This document shows positions 23,376 through 38,100 of a DNA stretch of 64,000 bases, piece after piece. The notes beneath the pieces are model-generated. The model was not told the DNA's origin. It saw only the letters and a program-made list of their open reading frames with translations, and made no database searches. The position numbers and the translations under genes are program-made. Source of the DNA: Tamarix chinensis (Eukaryota > Streptophyta > Magnoliopsida > Caryophyllales > Tamaricaceae); contig CM060177.1 in the NCBI GenBank assembly GCA_030549775.1, positions 88,507,236 to 88,571,235 of the forward strand, read 5' to 3'. The first letter of the stretch is position 1; each line of letters opens with the position of its first letter.

Positions 23376-24510
23376 TTGCCAAAACTCAATCTCTCGCAAA
23401 ATAAAATGCTAAGTTATGCTAGAAGGCTTCAACTCACAGTCATTCTCTTTAGCCTCAAAATTCATTGGAGCTTGATCTATCACCTTCCTAAGGGTGTAAT
23501 TCAAGTAATTAATGGCCACCGTATATCTTTTCTATGTTTAGAGACTCCTCACATCATTTAGAATGCTATTATGAATTGGGATAAGGTTTGCAAATCCAGG
23601 AAGAATGGTGGATTGGGTGTGGTTCACCTTAAATGATGAAATACTTTTGCCATGAGAAAGTATCTATGGAATATTCAACACAAAAAGAAGACTTTGTGGG
23701 TCTAGTGGCTCCACATTTATTATGTTAAAGATATAGATGTGTGGTATATGCCTATTAAATAGTCAATTTCTTTAGTTCTAAGGTAAGTGCTCTAAGTCAA
23801 AAATATTTTCTAACCTTAATTCAACTCAACTCATGATCAAACAAAGTTTTTTTTGGCAATGGAAACATCAACATTGCTCAACTGTATCAATTAATCAAAC
23901 CGGCTTCTCTTAAGGTCATTTGGTGGAAGGTAGCGTGGAACCACATATCTCTATTTTACCTACGACTTGTTTTAATGAAAAGGTTAGTAACTAAAGATAA
24001 GATATTGGAGTGGGGGTAACAGGTTGATGCAAAGTATGTGTTATGCCAAAATAGCTTTGTAACTCTCGATCACCTATTCTTTGAGTGTTGCTATACTTCT
24101 AAAATGTGGGGACGGTTGATGATAGGATTTAGTTGCATCCATAACCCTAGTAACTTGAGAAGCATTATTCATTTGATAGAGAGGGATGGAAGGGTACCTA
24201 AAGATTGAATATTAGCCCTCACAAATCTATTTGTAACCGTCATTTATTATCTTTGGCATAAAGGAAATCAATGATTGCACCAAGGGCTTGTACTCCAAGA
24301 CAAATGATGCAAGATATCATAAGGGAAATGGCTAGCATAATAGAGTGAAATATTAAGAGCAAGTCTTAAAATAGGTTTAGAGATTTTATTAATAAGCTGC
24401 GACTTGATTCTCTCTGTTTTTTTTTTGCATTGTTATATGATTGGTGGCTATAATTATTTCACTTGGAAGCAATAAAAAACTTACTTTACTTAACCCAAAA
24501 AAAAACAAAT
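23376..24510 (+). mobile_element. Decayed LINE, 3' part of ORF2
   Basis: Pieces in different plus-strand frames follow the order of a plant L1-type ORF2 C-terminus: KMLSYARRLQLTVILFSL (the RT thumb pattern LS.aGRlqLi.SvL), NGGLGVVHLK (the GGLG.... motif), then VLCQNSFVTLDHLFFECCYT (zf-RVT zinc-binding motif C..C....H.fF.C). The end is a weak AATAAAAAA signal followed by an A-rich tail near 24,470-24,510. Stops and frame slips are numerous, so it is an old, dead copy, truncated at the 5' side. It lies between the tails of the CBP60 and APC4 genes. Confidence 0.7.
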
Positions 24511-24514
24511 ATAA

Positions 24515-26132
24515 AGTTTATATTAAAAGGGGAGGCACTAAAAAGATACACAGCTTAATAACTAATGTCTCATAACCTATCTATAATGCTTCGAGGTTAA
24601 TTCTCACCGAACATATAGGTATTCCTCCTTCATACATGTGCCCTGTGTTTACAAAAAGCAAAAAGAAAAAAAAAATATATATATCCAATCGTATTAACAG
24701 ATATCAAAATTAAATTAAATATAAAAAGAGACACACAAGCAATCCACAATTAGAGATATAAGAAGTGTGATTATATTGTATCCATATCTATACGTAATAA
24801 AAAAATTACATATTTATACTCGAACAAATATCCTCTAATATCTTTATGTCTATATTCATTAGATTTTTGTTACACGAGAAATAATCTATTTGCCCATAAA
24901 ACTACCCAATTAACAAATCCATTACTCAACAAATAAACTTATTTATAATTAAGTTAAATGATAATTTTAACCTTAATATTATACTATACTTATTTTAAAA
25001 TCAAGAGTAAAAAATTATTTTTTTATTAAATAAATAGGCACAAATAGAATGGTGACCGGTGGATAATATGCTATTGACCAAGTCTATACTTAGCCAATGT
25101 AAGATCCTAACAAGAAGCTTTGAATTTTGTAGATGTGCCTCGTCATTGAAGGGGAGAGGGCTTGAGGATGGGATGAGTTACTTTGGGAGACACTTTGCTC
25201 AACCCAGCTTTCATTGTTTGATCATTTAGTCCCTTTCTCAAATCCATGCAACAGGCTGTGCGCTCTGTGTGCGCGGGCCACAGGCTGCCCTGTAACTCAA
25301 CTGTTACATTCATAGATAACCAAAGCCTGATGACTGAAAAGACTTCCGCTTTGCATGCATATGGATAGTAATCACCAAGCAAGAAGAAACAGATTTGCAT
25401 CTATTTATTTCCAACGATTCAATTATATCAATTATGGCTTATTGCATTATTGTTGTTATTGAAAAGCCTGGCATGTCCGACATTCTATTTAGCCGAGTAA
25501 TAGACTGACAGCAATACTGCTAATTCGCATAGAGGAATGTATCCCATCCCATCCCATCTTTCCCAACCAGGAGTGCTACTGACAAGTATAATGGTAGAAA
25601 CCATACAGATGAAGAACATGGTTACAAATGAGTTGTGCTGCAGAAAATAACAGATTGGTAGAACAAGATAAAATGCATTTCCTATTCCACAAATAATATG
25701 TACGAGCTGACGTAAAGGCTGTAGATCAGTACGGACTCCTCATCGGGCACCCGTAGCTGAAAATCTTTTACGTGGTTAGATGACTGGAAGTCTTTAGCAG
25801 ACACAGAGGACTCAGCCATTCTGAACGAAGGCAAAATCTTGTTTCTTTTTCAGTATCATTGCTACATCAGATGGAGTGAAACTCAGAATCATGTGGGTTG
25901 ACTTGAAGATGAACGTGAAAGGAACATCATAATTCATAAACTTGGAAAGAAAAAAATAAATAAAAGAGAATTGGAGAGCAACCTTAGATATATCCGCTCA
26001 TAAATTGTTCAACTACAAAGACAGTAACTGTGAAAACATCACCATATGGATTTCACAGAGTCAAACACGAACCTCGCAATATTCAGTGAAGTTTCGAAAG
26101 GAGCAGCAATAGCCAATAAGCAATCAATAGAG
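24515..26132. other. Tail-to-tail intergenic region, including APC4 3' UTR
   Basis: 24,515-25,080 is AT-rich with nothing recognisable. The part nearest the APC4 stop codon (roughly 25,400-26,132) is less AT-rich and should contain the APC4 3' UTR. A minus-strand AATAAA at about 25,403-25,408 is one possible poly(A) signal. No further gene is supported; the 85-codon minus-strand frame near 25,143-25,400 has no family signature. Confidence 0.35.
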
Positions 26133-29100
26133 CTAATCCATTTCAGAAGCAGCTTCATCTTCTTCGTCTTCCTCAAGAATATATACCAAAGCACGTTTTC
26201 TTGCAGCAAATACACAAGCGACACCTCTGGATGCTGTGTCCAGAATGGAAACTGAATTTAGAAACTTCAAGCTCCATATAGTTGTGGCCAACGCTATTTA
26301 GTGGACTAAGGCATGGATTGGTTTGGTTTGAAAGAAATTTTACATTATGGCCAACCCAATAACAAGACTAAAGTACCATGAACAAAAAGGATAATAAACC
26401 TTTGAGTGACACATACGGGCAGCAAATTGAAACACTGTTTCGGGTGCTGCAAGTACACGACTATGGGTAATTGCAGAGTTACTCTTTAAAAGCCAAGGGA
26501 GAAATGAAGCCCCAAATAGGCAAATACTAGGATCACAGTCACCTATTCTTCTGACCAACATTTAACAATAAATAAATAAAATATACCTGAGCAAGGATTA
26601 TACCAGAAACCGAGTCTTTGTACATCAGGAACAGAATGACTCATTAACTCCTACCACTTGTCATGTTATTTACGTGATCACAACAAAAGGTTGAACCAAA
26701 ACACAGCAGAATGTATGTGCCGGTTAATATTGCAGCTTCAACATAGATGTATAGCAAATACTAAAGGTTGAACCAATAAGGATGCTGAAAGTAGATCAAT
26801 TTTGTTGACTGGTCTACCAGAACTAAAGTCATCGCATATACCAAAAAGAGAACAGCAATTGTAATGACAATCCAAGAAACAAATAAAAAAATAACAGAAA
26901 CGTAGCATTGTCAGTTTAGGCCAAAAGCAAAAGTTTGAGATTTGAAGATCACTTACAACTTACTGCCAACGGAGGTATAACACTATGGGGAATACTGCGG
27001 ACCTTTTCATTCTCCACTTGCAGGTGAAAAACAGATTCCTACAAGTAAAGAGTTGTCAGGTGCAAGATTTTCACCAAAGTAAAATCCATTTCCCCAAGTG
27101 TCTGCATATACTGACTTAGTTCGATCACATTCAAAATCAAATGATATTCACAAACAATTGGATCTGTCCATTTTATGAAAGAGAGAGCAGCCAATTAAGT
27201 CAAGACCATTATTTTGACATGCATGCTATAGCCCCCAAAATAATGGCAACCAAAGAAGGCAGCTGCTAAGATTGCTCCATTTTTTGTTGGTTAAACAAAG
27301 TAGTCTGACAGGATCTGAGACTAGAGTCCCAGTCCACCTGAGTGTTGGATAATCATACCAGAACCAGGTCAGCAATTTTATGCGACTTGAAGGGACTAAG
27401 GCCTTACCAACACATGAGAATACTTGTATGATGACAAGAACCAGGACTAGGAGTAAATGTCATATAGCAAAAACATTTACCCAATATGAATCTCATCATT
27501 GACTATTAAGGACTTGGCATATAATGATTAATATGGAAGCATCCTGAATCATGATGGTGAGCTTGGCAGGGAGCATACGCCCACAGCTTAAGCTTAGAAG
27601 ATAACCTGAGGACTCAAAACGGTAAAACTATCAATAGTGGGTACAATAATCGGTAAAAGTAGCTCTTTCTTTCTAAGCTTTTCAATATTGGCCAAGTCTT
27701 GAAGGACTAGTAATCATCTCTTATAAGCTTTATTATGTGTCAAGTCATATGATACAAGTGTGAAACAAGAGAACAGATCAGATAAAAATAACAATTCAAT
27801 AATCCAAAACTAAAGGATGATAATGCAGATAAACATACCACTAAAAAATGATCAAGCTTAAATTTAAACAATACAGTATCAATTGCAGAGTTTCAAAACA
27901 AAATTTATTGCAGGATTAATGTACCTGTAACTTTTGCAATTTCCACAAGTTATTGAATTGTGATATATCTACAAAAGGAAGGCTACTGGCTTGGACAATC
28001 ATCATATGAGCATCTCCACTACCCTCAGACATGGATGTACCTTCATTCAATATCAGAACAATTTGGTGTCCCTGGACCAGGGACAAATTAGGCAGTAAAT
28101 ATGAGTTTGGTAACCAACTGAATCATTAATTTGAGCATAAGTGACCTTTTAATTTTTGTTAACTTTCTTGCTTTTTAGCACAATTTAATGTAAGTGCTAT
28201 GAAACAAATAAAAATATTAGGGTACATTGAAAAAGGTCAATACAAATCAGCTCAGTTCAACGAATTATTTGCCAAACAGGACCTACGGGTACACCAGTCT
28301 AGGACCGGGGACCGGCCCAGAATTACCAATCCAAGACTGGTTAGGACCGAAATTAATAAATTATATATTTGTTATATTAAAGATAAAATGTTAATGAAAT
28401 TTTGAGTCGGACCGGAATCCGTTAAGGACCAAATTTTTTTTTACTTTAGGATCAAAACCCAGACTAGAGACCGGAATAACCCAGTCAATCCGATCCAAAA
28501 TTTGAGTCCGGATTGATTTTTGAACACCTGTACTTTAGCTAAAAGCTAGAGATTCAAATTGTGTATAGATGCTAGATATAAGTGACTTAACTTTCAAGAA
28601 CTGGACCATATAGATGATCACCCTTGTTCTTAGCATTATTATCAAAACCATGGAAGCTTTCCAACTTCACATTGCCCAAACTTGTTGAAAAATTGTTCAC
28701 TAAAAAAGGAACTTCTACCGATCAAACAACAAGCATTTCCTCAAGAATAATAGAATCATTCAATGAACTAGCACATTTCATCAGAAATTGGGCACTGTCA
28801 CAGCGGAAGACTGACATCTAAAGCTCATAACTCCTATAAATTTCTCTCTGCTTAATGATATTGCATTTCTTTTCCTTCCATAAGAACTAAGCATTATAAC
28901 AAAACTCTTCCTGATCATTCAAACAGAAAGCAAAACAAACAATAAAAAACAAAAAATGTATGGACCAAGAAGAGCAAATGGAAGCAAAAGATAGTGAAGT
29001 GCCCTACCTTATACAGTGATAAATCCACACAGTTGAATCCATAAGGAACTGATATCAGTGATGCTTCGAATATTATGCTGCCTTTCTGGACACTGTTTAA

Positions 29101-32100
29101 GCTGTGCATAACTCTCCGTACTACACCAATGCAATTTGCAACATGAGAAAAGGTTCCATCAGGTACTTTGAAACAGATGTAATCTGCAGGCTTTCCTTGG
29201 CATGTTTGATCCACTGAAACATCATCAGGCATGCCCTGGAGAAGAGGACACCAAATACAATCCAAAAGAAAAAATTATTACAGGAGCAATGACATGCTCC
29301 ATTATCCTTGATAGGGATGTTATGAATTGGAAACAGAGCCTTAGATGTAGCTTTTGTCAGTCACTAACAATTAGGGGTGTTCGATGGGTTAAGTTAGCTA
29401 TGGCTTATATAACCCAACCCATAAAAATAGGTTTGTGGGTTAGATGGGTTGGATTACTATTTTATAAAAGTTCATGTTGGTTGACCAATGGGGTTACAAA
29501 CTACGATGGGTTAGTATAGATTAGCCCATGAGTTGCCATGAGTTAATGAATATTACCTCTCTTATACCAAAATTAGGACCACCACAATCCCATTTTAACC
29601 GGACCTTAAACGGACCATTTGTGTTTATCCCTCTTCAGACCCAACTGACTTCGCCCAACCCAATCCTACCATAAAGCAACTTCTCTCGGCCCCACTCTAA
29701 CCAGGTCTAACTCAACTCCAACCCATCTTGACCCGAATACACCTAGACTCGCGCCACTAAGACTCAACATGGCCTATGCCCACCGTGGTCCAACCTGACT
29801 CCATCTGATCTCGAAATCACCTAAAAGCGAACTAACTTGGGCCAAACCGAACCTGACCTATTAAGTTAATCCAAAACGACCCGAACTCAACCCAACCCAA
29901 CAAAACAAAGTAACCCAATACGACTCAGATCTACGACTCAAAACTGACCTGACAAATAAAATAATTTGAAATGACTCGAACCCGAAATGATAGCCCACCT
30001 TGACCCACAATTAACCTCGCAAAGGAAAAATGATATGTAAATAACCCGGCCTACAACAACCTGACCCAAACCGCCCAACCTGATAGCCACCTCTAAATAA
30101 GATGATGATAAATTTATTTATTTATTAACCCACGGTAATCCATGGTCAACCCGTCTAACCTGTGGTTATGATGGGTTGGGTTGAACATTATTAATTATTT
30201 ACTCTAACCTGCCATAGGTTAGATCATGGATCACATGGGTTAAGATATTATGGGTTGGATTAAACCATAACAATCCCTTTGAACACCCGTTACTAAAAAT
30301 AATATCATCTAATCAATTAAAAAGTGAAGGTCTTTTGTCCTATAACAGAACTCAAATAGTGATCATTCAAATGATAAGGAAAGAATGTTACACGAGTTTC
30401 ACTAAGAGGCTAGCAAGAGATTATCTAGTTAAATGAAGCACAAGCTGGTCTTGGGTAGGGTCCTGCTTGTGCTTTAGCGCCAATCACTTCTTTTGATTTT
30501 TTTTTTGGCATACGATCTTATTTTTTTATTCTTCATAAATGTTGTAAGGTTGATAAGAAGGACAAGGAACATAGGAGAAGAATAGGAAATTGGGAAGATA
30601 AGATTAAATAGAAGAGAGGAATCAGACAACTAAATCACACAAAGGAATCAATTATTGATTGTTTATTCATGTTCCGCAGAAAATAGAATACACAAGGGAC
30701 CTATTTATAGAACAAAGTACTAGAAATGATGAACACAATTCTTAGCACAATGAAATCAAACTCAAAGAATAATACAAAAATCCTAAGATAATAAAATTGA
30801 ATCTGCAATGCTAAATCCTAAATAAATCGACTCTAATGTAACATTCTCTCAACCTGTAATATGCTACTGAAGATGCCCTCATCTCTCTTTCGCTTGGGAG
30901 ACCCTTGAAGAACTGTGTGAGAAATGGTGTTTATTAATATCTTTCAAAAAAGGTATAAGAAGCTTTAGCCTTCTTCTCACAAAGTAGAGCCATAGACAAG
31001 AGTTTTCCTTTCTCCATAGAAACCCTCCTTATCTCCCCATGTATAGTAAAATCGAAAGGGTCTAGACCCTTGAATTTCAAACTTCCCATCTACACCGTCA
31101 TAAGATAATAGTGTCGTAGTACCTTGTATTTACAACACCTAATTTCTATGACTAATATTTTCCTCAATAGAATTACATAAATATTATTCATTCATTTAAA
31201 AGTGTTAGAAAGTTAACTTAAGCAATAGGGTTCATAGTTAGAGTTTCGTTTTTCAATTAGTGTTATATTTGCCAATTAGAGATTTGAGATAGACCTTTTC
31301 ATGAAATTTCTTCTTGAACCCACAAAAATGTTACATGGTCTTAAAGACTTGTGAAGTCTTGTATACAAAATGTTTTAAATCCTATTTGGTTTATAAAATG
31401 ATATTTGGTAATTATTTAAATGATATTGCTTTTCTTGAAGGACTTTGTTATCTTTAAGTGAATTTCTCATATTATTTATTTTAACAATAATTTGATTATA
31501 TGAGAACTAATTTTTGAGAAAAATACTTGTATTTGACCAAATGTCTTATGATCATTTTCATACATTAGAAATTAAATAATTTACATCATGCGTTAAACCT
31601 TACTCGAGATATTTTTAACAAGGGCTTAGGTAGGATAAACTTTCTTCTTTCTACATTAAACCTTAACATAATGGTTTCTTCAACACAACTTGACTTTTCA
31701 TTTTGCTCCACATTAATTTACTTATACCTTAAAAGTCAAATTTTGTTACCCACTAGCAACTATATCTAAGGGAGGGGGGAAGGGGGCAAGTGATGATAAT
31801 ATTTTAGTACGTCTAATAGGCAGTATGTACAATATACTCCTCCATGGGGAGGTACCCCTTTACACCTTTAATAAGTCTATATACTAAGCGAGGGAAATAA
31901 AGCATTTAAAAATCTGTAAAGCGCCTACTCTACCTGCTACTTATTTAACTATTGCTTTGAAAACTTGTGTTGTTGTACCAGTGTGGTGGTTTCTCCAAAT
32001 GTGATGCACCACAGCCACTAGTAGAAGCTTCAAAGCAGCCTGTTTAGCCTTTGGCCTTCTTCTAGACTTTGCCAACTTTTTTATTTGCTTTGTGCCCAGG

Positions 32101-35100
32101 GAAAATTTGGCTCATGATCTGCTGCCATATCTCACAAGCAAAGAGACGATCAAAGAAGAGATGGGCAATGGTTTCCTCCCTGAAGTCACACGATTCACAT
32201 GAAGAGTCGGTAACATTTTAAAGTATGATCTCTAAGTATTTAAATCATGAGATATCATGAACTCTACAAGCAAATTGCATTTAGCATGTTTTACTTAAGA
32301 TCTTCAAAGTATGCCATATTTTGATGATTAATAGTACTTAAATAAGTATTAAAATGATCTTACATGCCTATTTGAATCATAGTTTATATATTTTGTAAGT
32401 AGAGTCCTGAAGAACATGTTCATGTGACGGGTTTTAATTTGAAAAGCATGAATCCCTGTTGATAAATGCTTTAAAGTCATGTTTTAAGTAGGCTTATATG
32501 CATTTCAACATATATCATGATTTTAGAACATTTTGATCTAAGATTTGTGTTTTTCTCTTAATGGCCAAGAGCTAAGTTTGTTGTATAACATGGTTAAGTT
32601 CCTGTTTTAATTCTTATCTTATGATATATTGATGAGTGTGAATAGTTTTAGTATGGTATGTTAAATGTGTAAAGGAATGAAAACTAATGCATGAAACAAG
32701 AAATGTCATGAAATCTACTTTTGACAATAACTTTGAGAAATTTCTGGGAATTGTGGGCTTGGAATTGTTGAATGAAATTGGTTTCAAATAAAATCTTAGG
32801 AAGTCTAATTTTACATAAATTTTACAGAATTCAATTTTAGGTTCAGTAGACAATGTTATAACCATTTTAGTAAAAAGCGTCAAAACAATCTGTTTTGAAC
32901 TCTAGCATTGGCCGAGCATTCTTACTTGCTTTTGACATGTTTGTTGGATTTTTCAACTTGTAAACTCATTATAGAATGATGTATGATGCCATGACATTAA
33001 TTTTGATATGTATATGAGTTCGTTTTACAACTTGATATTTATGGTAAGAATTTTGTCACTAGTATGCCTATTTAGCATGCCTATTAGGATTTACTTGTGT
33101 TTAGCATGTCTACTAGGGTTCACTTGAGGTTAGTATGCATATTGGGACTGATGTATTGTTAAATAAGTATGTTAGGACATGTTTGGCAAGTGCTTTATTA
33201 TCTTTCTTATCTTGATAGTTGTTTTGGTAGTATGAAGCATGATGTGTATTTGCGAAAGTTAGTGTTTCGTCTTATGTGTTTGTGTTGGCATAACATATTC
33301 AATGTCTTATGGCATGTTAATCTTTTGAGCATGTTTACTCTTTATATTGAAGATTAACATTGGTAGCAGCTGAGTTTAGTAAGAGCTTGAATTGTTCGCA
33401 TAGCTTTGTAAACATGTTATGTGTAAAATATAAGTGTAAAACCTGCAAGGAGTTTTAACCTCCCTTCTTTAGACTTTCAGTAATTCCTCTTCCTTTTTGA
33501 ATGGTGGATTAGTGTTTTAAAACTTAAATTTGAGTTTTGTAAAATTCAGAAAACTTACACAAGTTTAGTGTTTTGAAAAAGGTTTGAGAATATGACCTTA
33601 ACGGCTTTTGAATAATATGACTTACGTAGTGGATTGATTTTATGCCAAGTGCCTCAGTTTTAACAAACTTTAATGGTGTGATAAGATGGTTTAACCTTAA
33701 ACTAGTTAATATGAATTAAACAATAATAATAAAGGGATTGGTTTTATAATGGTTATGTCGTAAGGTTATATGTGAATATGTATATTTATGCGATCACTCT
33801 TGAATATAACATTAATACTTAAAGTGGAACCTTAAGGTGGGTGAAGTAGGCTGAGAGCCCATGGATTAGACTCCTAGGACTAGGGATATGGAAAGACCCT
33901 TTCCAGTAGGTGAGCAAAAAGCTTATGTAGTGAGCCAATGTGTCGCGGCTCCATGTCTAAGGATCTACATGACTATACTTAAGGAATGGTTCCGGATTGG
34001 GTGAAATGGACTTCGTTGTATTATTGGGCATTGTTTATGGATTGATTGCCCTGGACTTAGATTATAACTTCCCCTTCAAGTTTAATGAATTGGTTAAGTT
34101 GGGCTTTATGTGATTACATGACTAAGGAAAGATAATAATATGGTTTTATCTCCTTAATAGTTACAATTAAAGCCTTGTGTAATGCCCAATGATTGATTTA
34201 AAGGAATGATTATATGACTTGTGTCTTAATCAGTGATTTATGTTTAAGTTGGCGTGATTGGTGTTTGAGAATTATGTTTCTTTTGATACTTGAGTTAGTG
34301 ATGAGTTCGATTGTGAATATGATAAGCTCTTTATGCCACAATTATGATTGTGGGACTTAACTATTTTGTGTTATATTCTGACAGACTCAATGTTAAGTTT
34401 ACAAATGTTAGGAGGGGTGACAAAGACTAATGTTAGGCCTAGGTTAGAGGCAGGGAATTCTGTTAAAGTTGGGGTTGCTAGGAAGCTACAATTGGCTTGC
34501 TCAGGAAGAAGAGAATACTTAGGCTGTTAAAAGCATGCTAAATAAGTGGTAATATAAGTAGAATAAAAGGAGGGTAATTAGAGAGAATGGAGGTATGCCA
34601 TTTCTAGATTGTCTTTGAGGTTGGGAGGTCTCCAATTCTTGGGAGGTGAAATCCACATTTATCAATTATTAGCTCACTCTATTTTTCTCCTCTCATAGCT
34701 TCTATTGTTACCTTTCCATTCTTGCCATTTTCTTCTATTATTTTAGTTGTGGAAGTGACAACACAGGACTAGATGCTTCACTTATGTTTCTAAGATACTC
34801 ATTGTGTTTGCATTATGTGATTTACTTGAAATGTCCCATGCTAAGACTTGTTTAGCGTTCATGGAATCTACCATGATACTTGATTAGGGAGTAGATGAAA
34901 TAGTGAAAGTATAGCTTGTCTTGTTTGGTGGGCTAGAGCTAATATGGATCCTGTCTAGCGTAATCACTAAACGAGCTCGAGAGAACATAAGGCGTATTCC
35001 TTATTTATCAATTAATTGTTCTCTCTAACCTGGTATCCTAAGGCGTAATTGTTCAAGGAGGTCTAGGCATAATCTTTTGAGAAGAGCTCTACTTCCACCC

Positions 35101-38100
35101 AAAAACCAACTCAAGAGTGAAGGGCTAACACCTATATAAACTACTCAGCAACCCCCCAGGAGCAACCCTGGTCATTCCCACCCCCTTTAGACATCAAGCA
35201 AAGGCTTCTAGATAATACAGATCTCGTAGCCAAATAAGCTTGCAAAGACATAATGATCATCTTTAATAGGAACCCCAATGGGTAATCGCCCGAAACTAAC
35301 TAATATGGACCCAAAGGTATAATCACCTAAAGAAGCCTAGGCATAATTGCTTAACAAGGGTTCTAACTCTACCCAAAAACTAACTAAATAGTGGAGGATT
35401 AATCCTCCCATATAAACTACTTAACAATCCTCTCAAAAACTAATGCAGGACTATCAAGAGTGTTTCGATGATTTATTTCCTTTAATTTACCATTCTTTGT
35501 ATTTTAAACTAAACTTCTAAGGTTGTGTTGTATTTCATTTCATTTATGGCATTGTCATTATTGCTAATCATATTAGTTTTTATTCAACTTCTATTAAGTT
35601 TCAAGTCATTTGAGTTTTAGACTTGCATCTAGCAAAGTTAGGCCATGGCAATCCAATCTATGTCAGGTGTGGCGATAATACCCTTGCATTACTTTTGTTT
35701 TTTTTAACTTCCATAAATCAATTTATAAGAAGAATTTTTCTAGTTGTAGAATTGGGGTTGTCACAACAACTTCATGAGGTAGAAATTCAGCACAAGCCAG
35801 CGCTGAGTGCACAAAACTCTATCTAGTTTGCACCAGATTGTGCTTTGAGCATCCTATTTGTTTACTAGTTGGAATGGTTTTGACCCAAAGTTGACTAATT
35901 TATATTTTTTGACTTCTAAAGAATAAAAATGCATTCTGTGAATAATAAATCTATGATTTTTGGTTAAATATACTAACTCATCACCACCGGAAATACATCT
36001 TTTGTTATTTTATATATAATTATATTACTTTTGACAGTAATAAAAAAATTTGGTTGAACCATAGTCAAACCGATTAAATTGATTGAATTGTGGCGACATG
36101 AACCGCTATCGTGACCAAGTCGTCCAAATTGAAAGCACTGCTTGTTTGTCCATGTAAAGAACAAACAACTGGATTTGAGATCCAATAGGGTACAATTAAA
36201 CAAGCAGTCAGAAAACTTCCTCATCTCCCCACAAGGACACCCCGACTTCTCATCAGGCTTCAATAAATCGTTCAAATCACCTAAAATCAGCACAATCTAG
36301 CAGTAGCTACACTGATTGTCTCAAACAACTGCCATAAACCCTTCCTAGTCACCCCATATTTACTTCCATAGATAAAGCGTGTATGGACACTGAGCTGTGA
36401 AGAAAAAAGCTGTCACCAGATAATGACTCCATGTTCATTTACCAAGCATTTCCTTATTTCCAAGAGCATGAGAGGAATATCACACCCTCTAGTATTCCAG
36501 GCTGCTATATACATCCAAAATGTAAATGGGTGGATCCATGATTAGGGTGTTTAAAAACTCCCTATCTCACATTCAATACCAGCCGGCATGCCTAACTCAG
36601 TATCCGAAGGAGCATAACAAAGACCATCTGAAAATCTTGTGTTGGACTAGTCACCTTTTCCTTGCCCTTGACAGCCTGCCTTAGCTGCCAACGCTCCTTG
36701 CTAACACCCTTGTCCTGCTCAGTTCTACTAGGTCCCAACACAATGCCTCCAGCAGCATTACTAACAGTCTCCCTCCTCCAAACAGCCTTGCTATGCCCCC
36801 TTGTGCAACACAGGGAGCAGAATTGAGGCTTCAACTCATATATGACAGGTTTTGAAATGATTGAATTACTAGGACCTCTATCAATGCTCTCGATGGCCGG
36901 AAGACTAATGTTCATAAAAATTCAGGAGGGTAAGAAATAAGTTCCTGAGAAGCGGTTACATAGTCAGTACAAACAGGATTATCCAAACAACTTCCTATCC
37001 TTCCCAAGAGGCCAGATAATATTACCCACTTACCTATAGTCAGTAAGGTACGCCAATCTTACCTATAGGCTATAGCACTAGGAGGGAGGGGATCTGCATA
37101 GACATCATGTTGCCCGCACTAAAAATGATGGAAAGTTTCTGAGCATAAGATTTGTAATTCACGCTTAGGTACATAAATACACTAACTTATTTACCAAAAA
37201 CAGAATCCTATCAAGGTAAGGTGCACCATTCCCTCTTATGTAAAGAGACTTTGGGGTCCTGTATCTTAAGCAATAATGGATAAGCACCATATGTCCAGTA
37301 TGGTTTGTTAGTCATGGCAGCAAGTTCACGCTCAGATTCAAATTTGAACAAGGAATAGCTATTTCCATGGTGGAAAGCTTTAACTGGGACAGAGAATGGA
37401 GACAGGATAGTGTTCCTCAACTTACCAAGTCATCTGGGGTTGGCTCAGGTTAATCTCAACAACAAACCCAATTAGAGAGAATTGTCATTTGCATACCTGT
37501 CTGGCCTCATCAACATTCAAGCACACCTTCACTCGTCCATTTCCTCTAATATGAGGCCAAAAAAAAAAAAAAAAGAGAGAGAGGATTAAAACCCTTTTCA
37601 GGCCAGTGATACATAAGTAGCTGATCTTTCCAACTAAAAGTTCCGTCAGTTGAAGTCTGATGTTGCAAACTAGCGCAAAGGACGGAACATGAACCCACAT
37701 CCCAAGGACAGCAAAGGAGTAGCACATGAGGAACTCCTAATCCAATAGTTGCCCTTTAATGGAGTAGGCACATGAGGAACTCCTAATCCAATAATTGCCC
37801 TTTTTCAACTTAATTACTATAAGACAGGGTGTAAATAATTTAAATATTGCGATCCTAACAGGAAGTTTAAGTCTCATTTCTTTGTTAAAGATAAGGAGAA
37901 ATTTTCCTCCTTTTTTTTTCAGATTTTGCCAAGGACAGCAGAAGAAGCCTTGAGACGCATAGAATAGAATGTAAATTGAGAAGAAAATTTTGATGCAACT
38001 ACTATATGCAATAAATTAAACAAACACACACAAAAGAAAACACACACACAGACACAGAGGAACCGGACACCAAGAAGCAAATTAAATCTATCATTTACCA

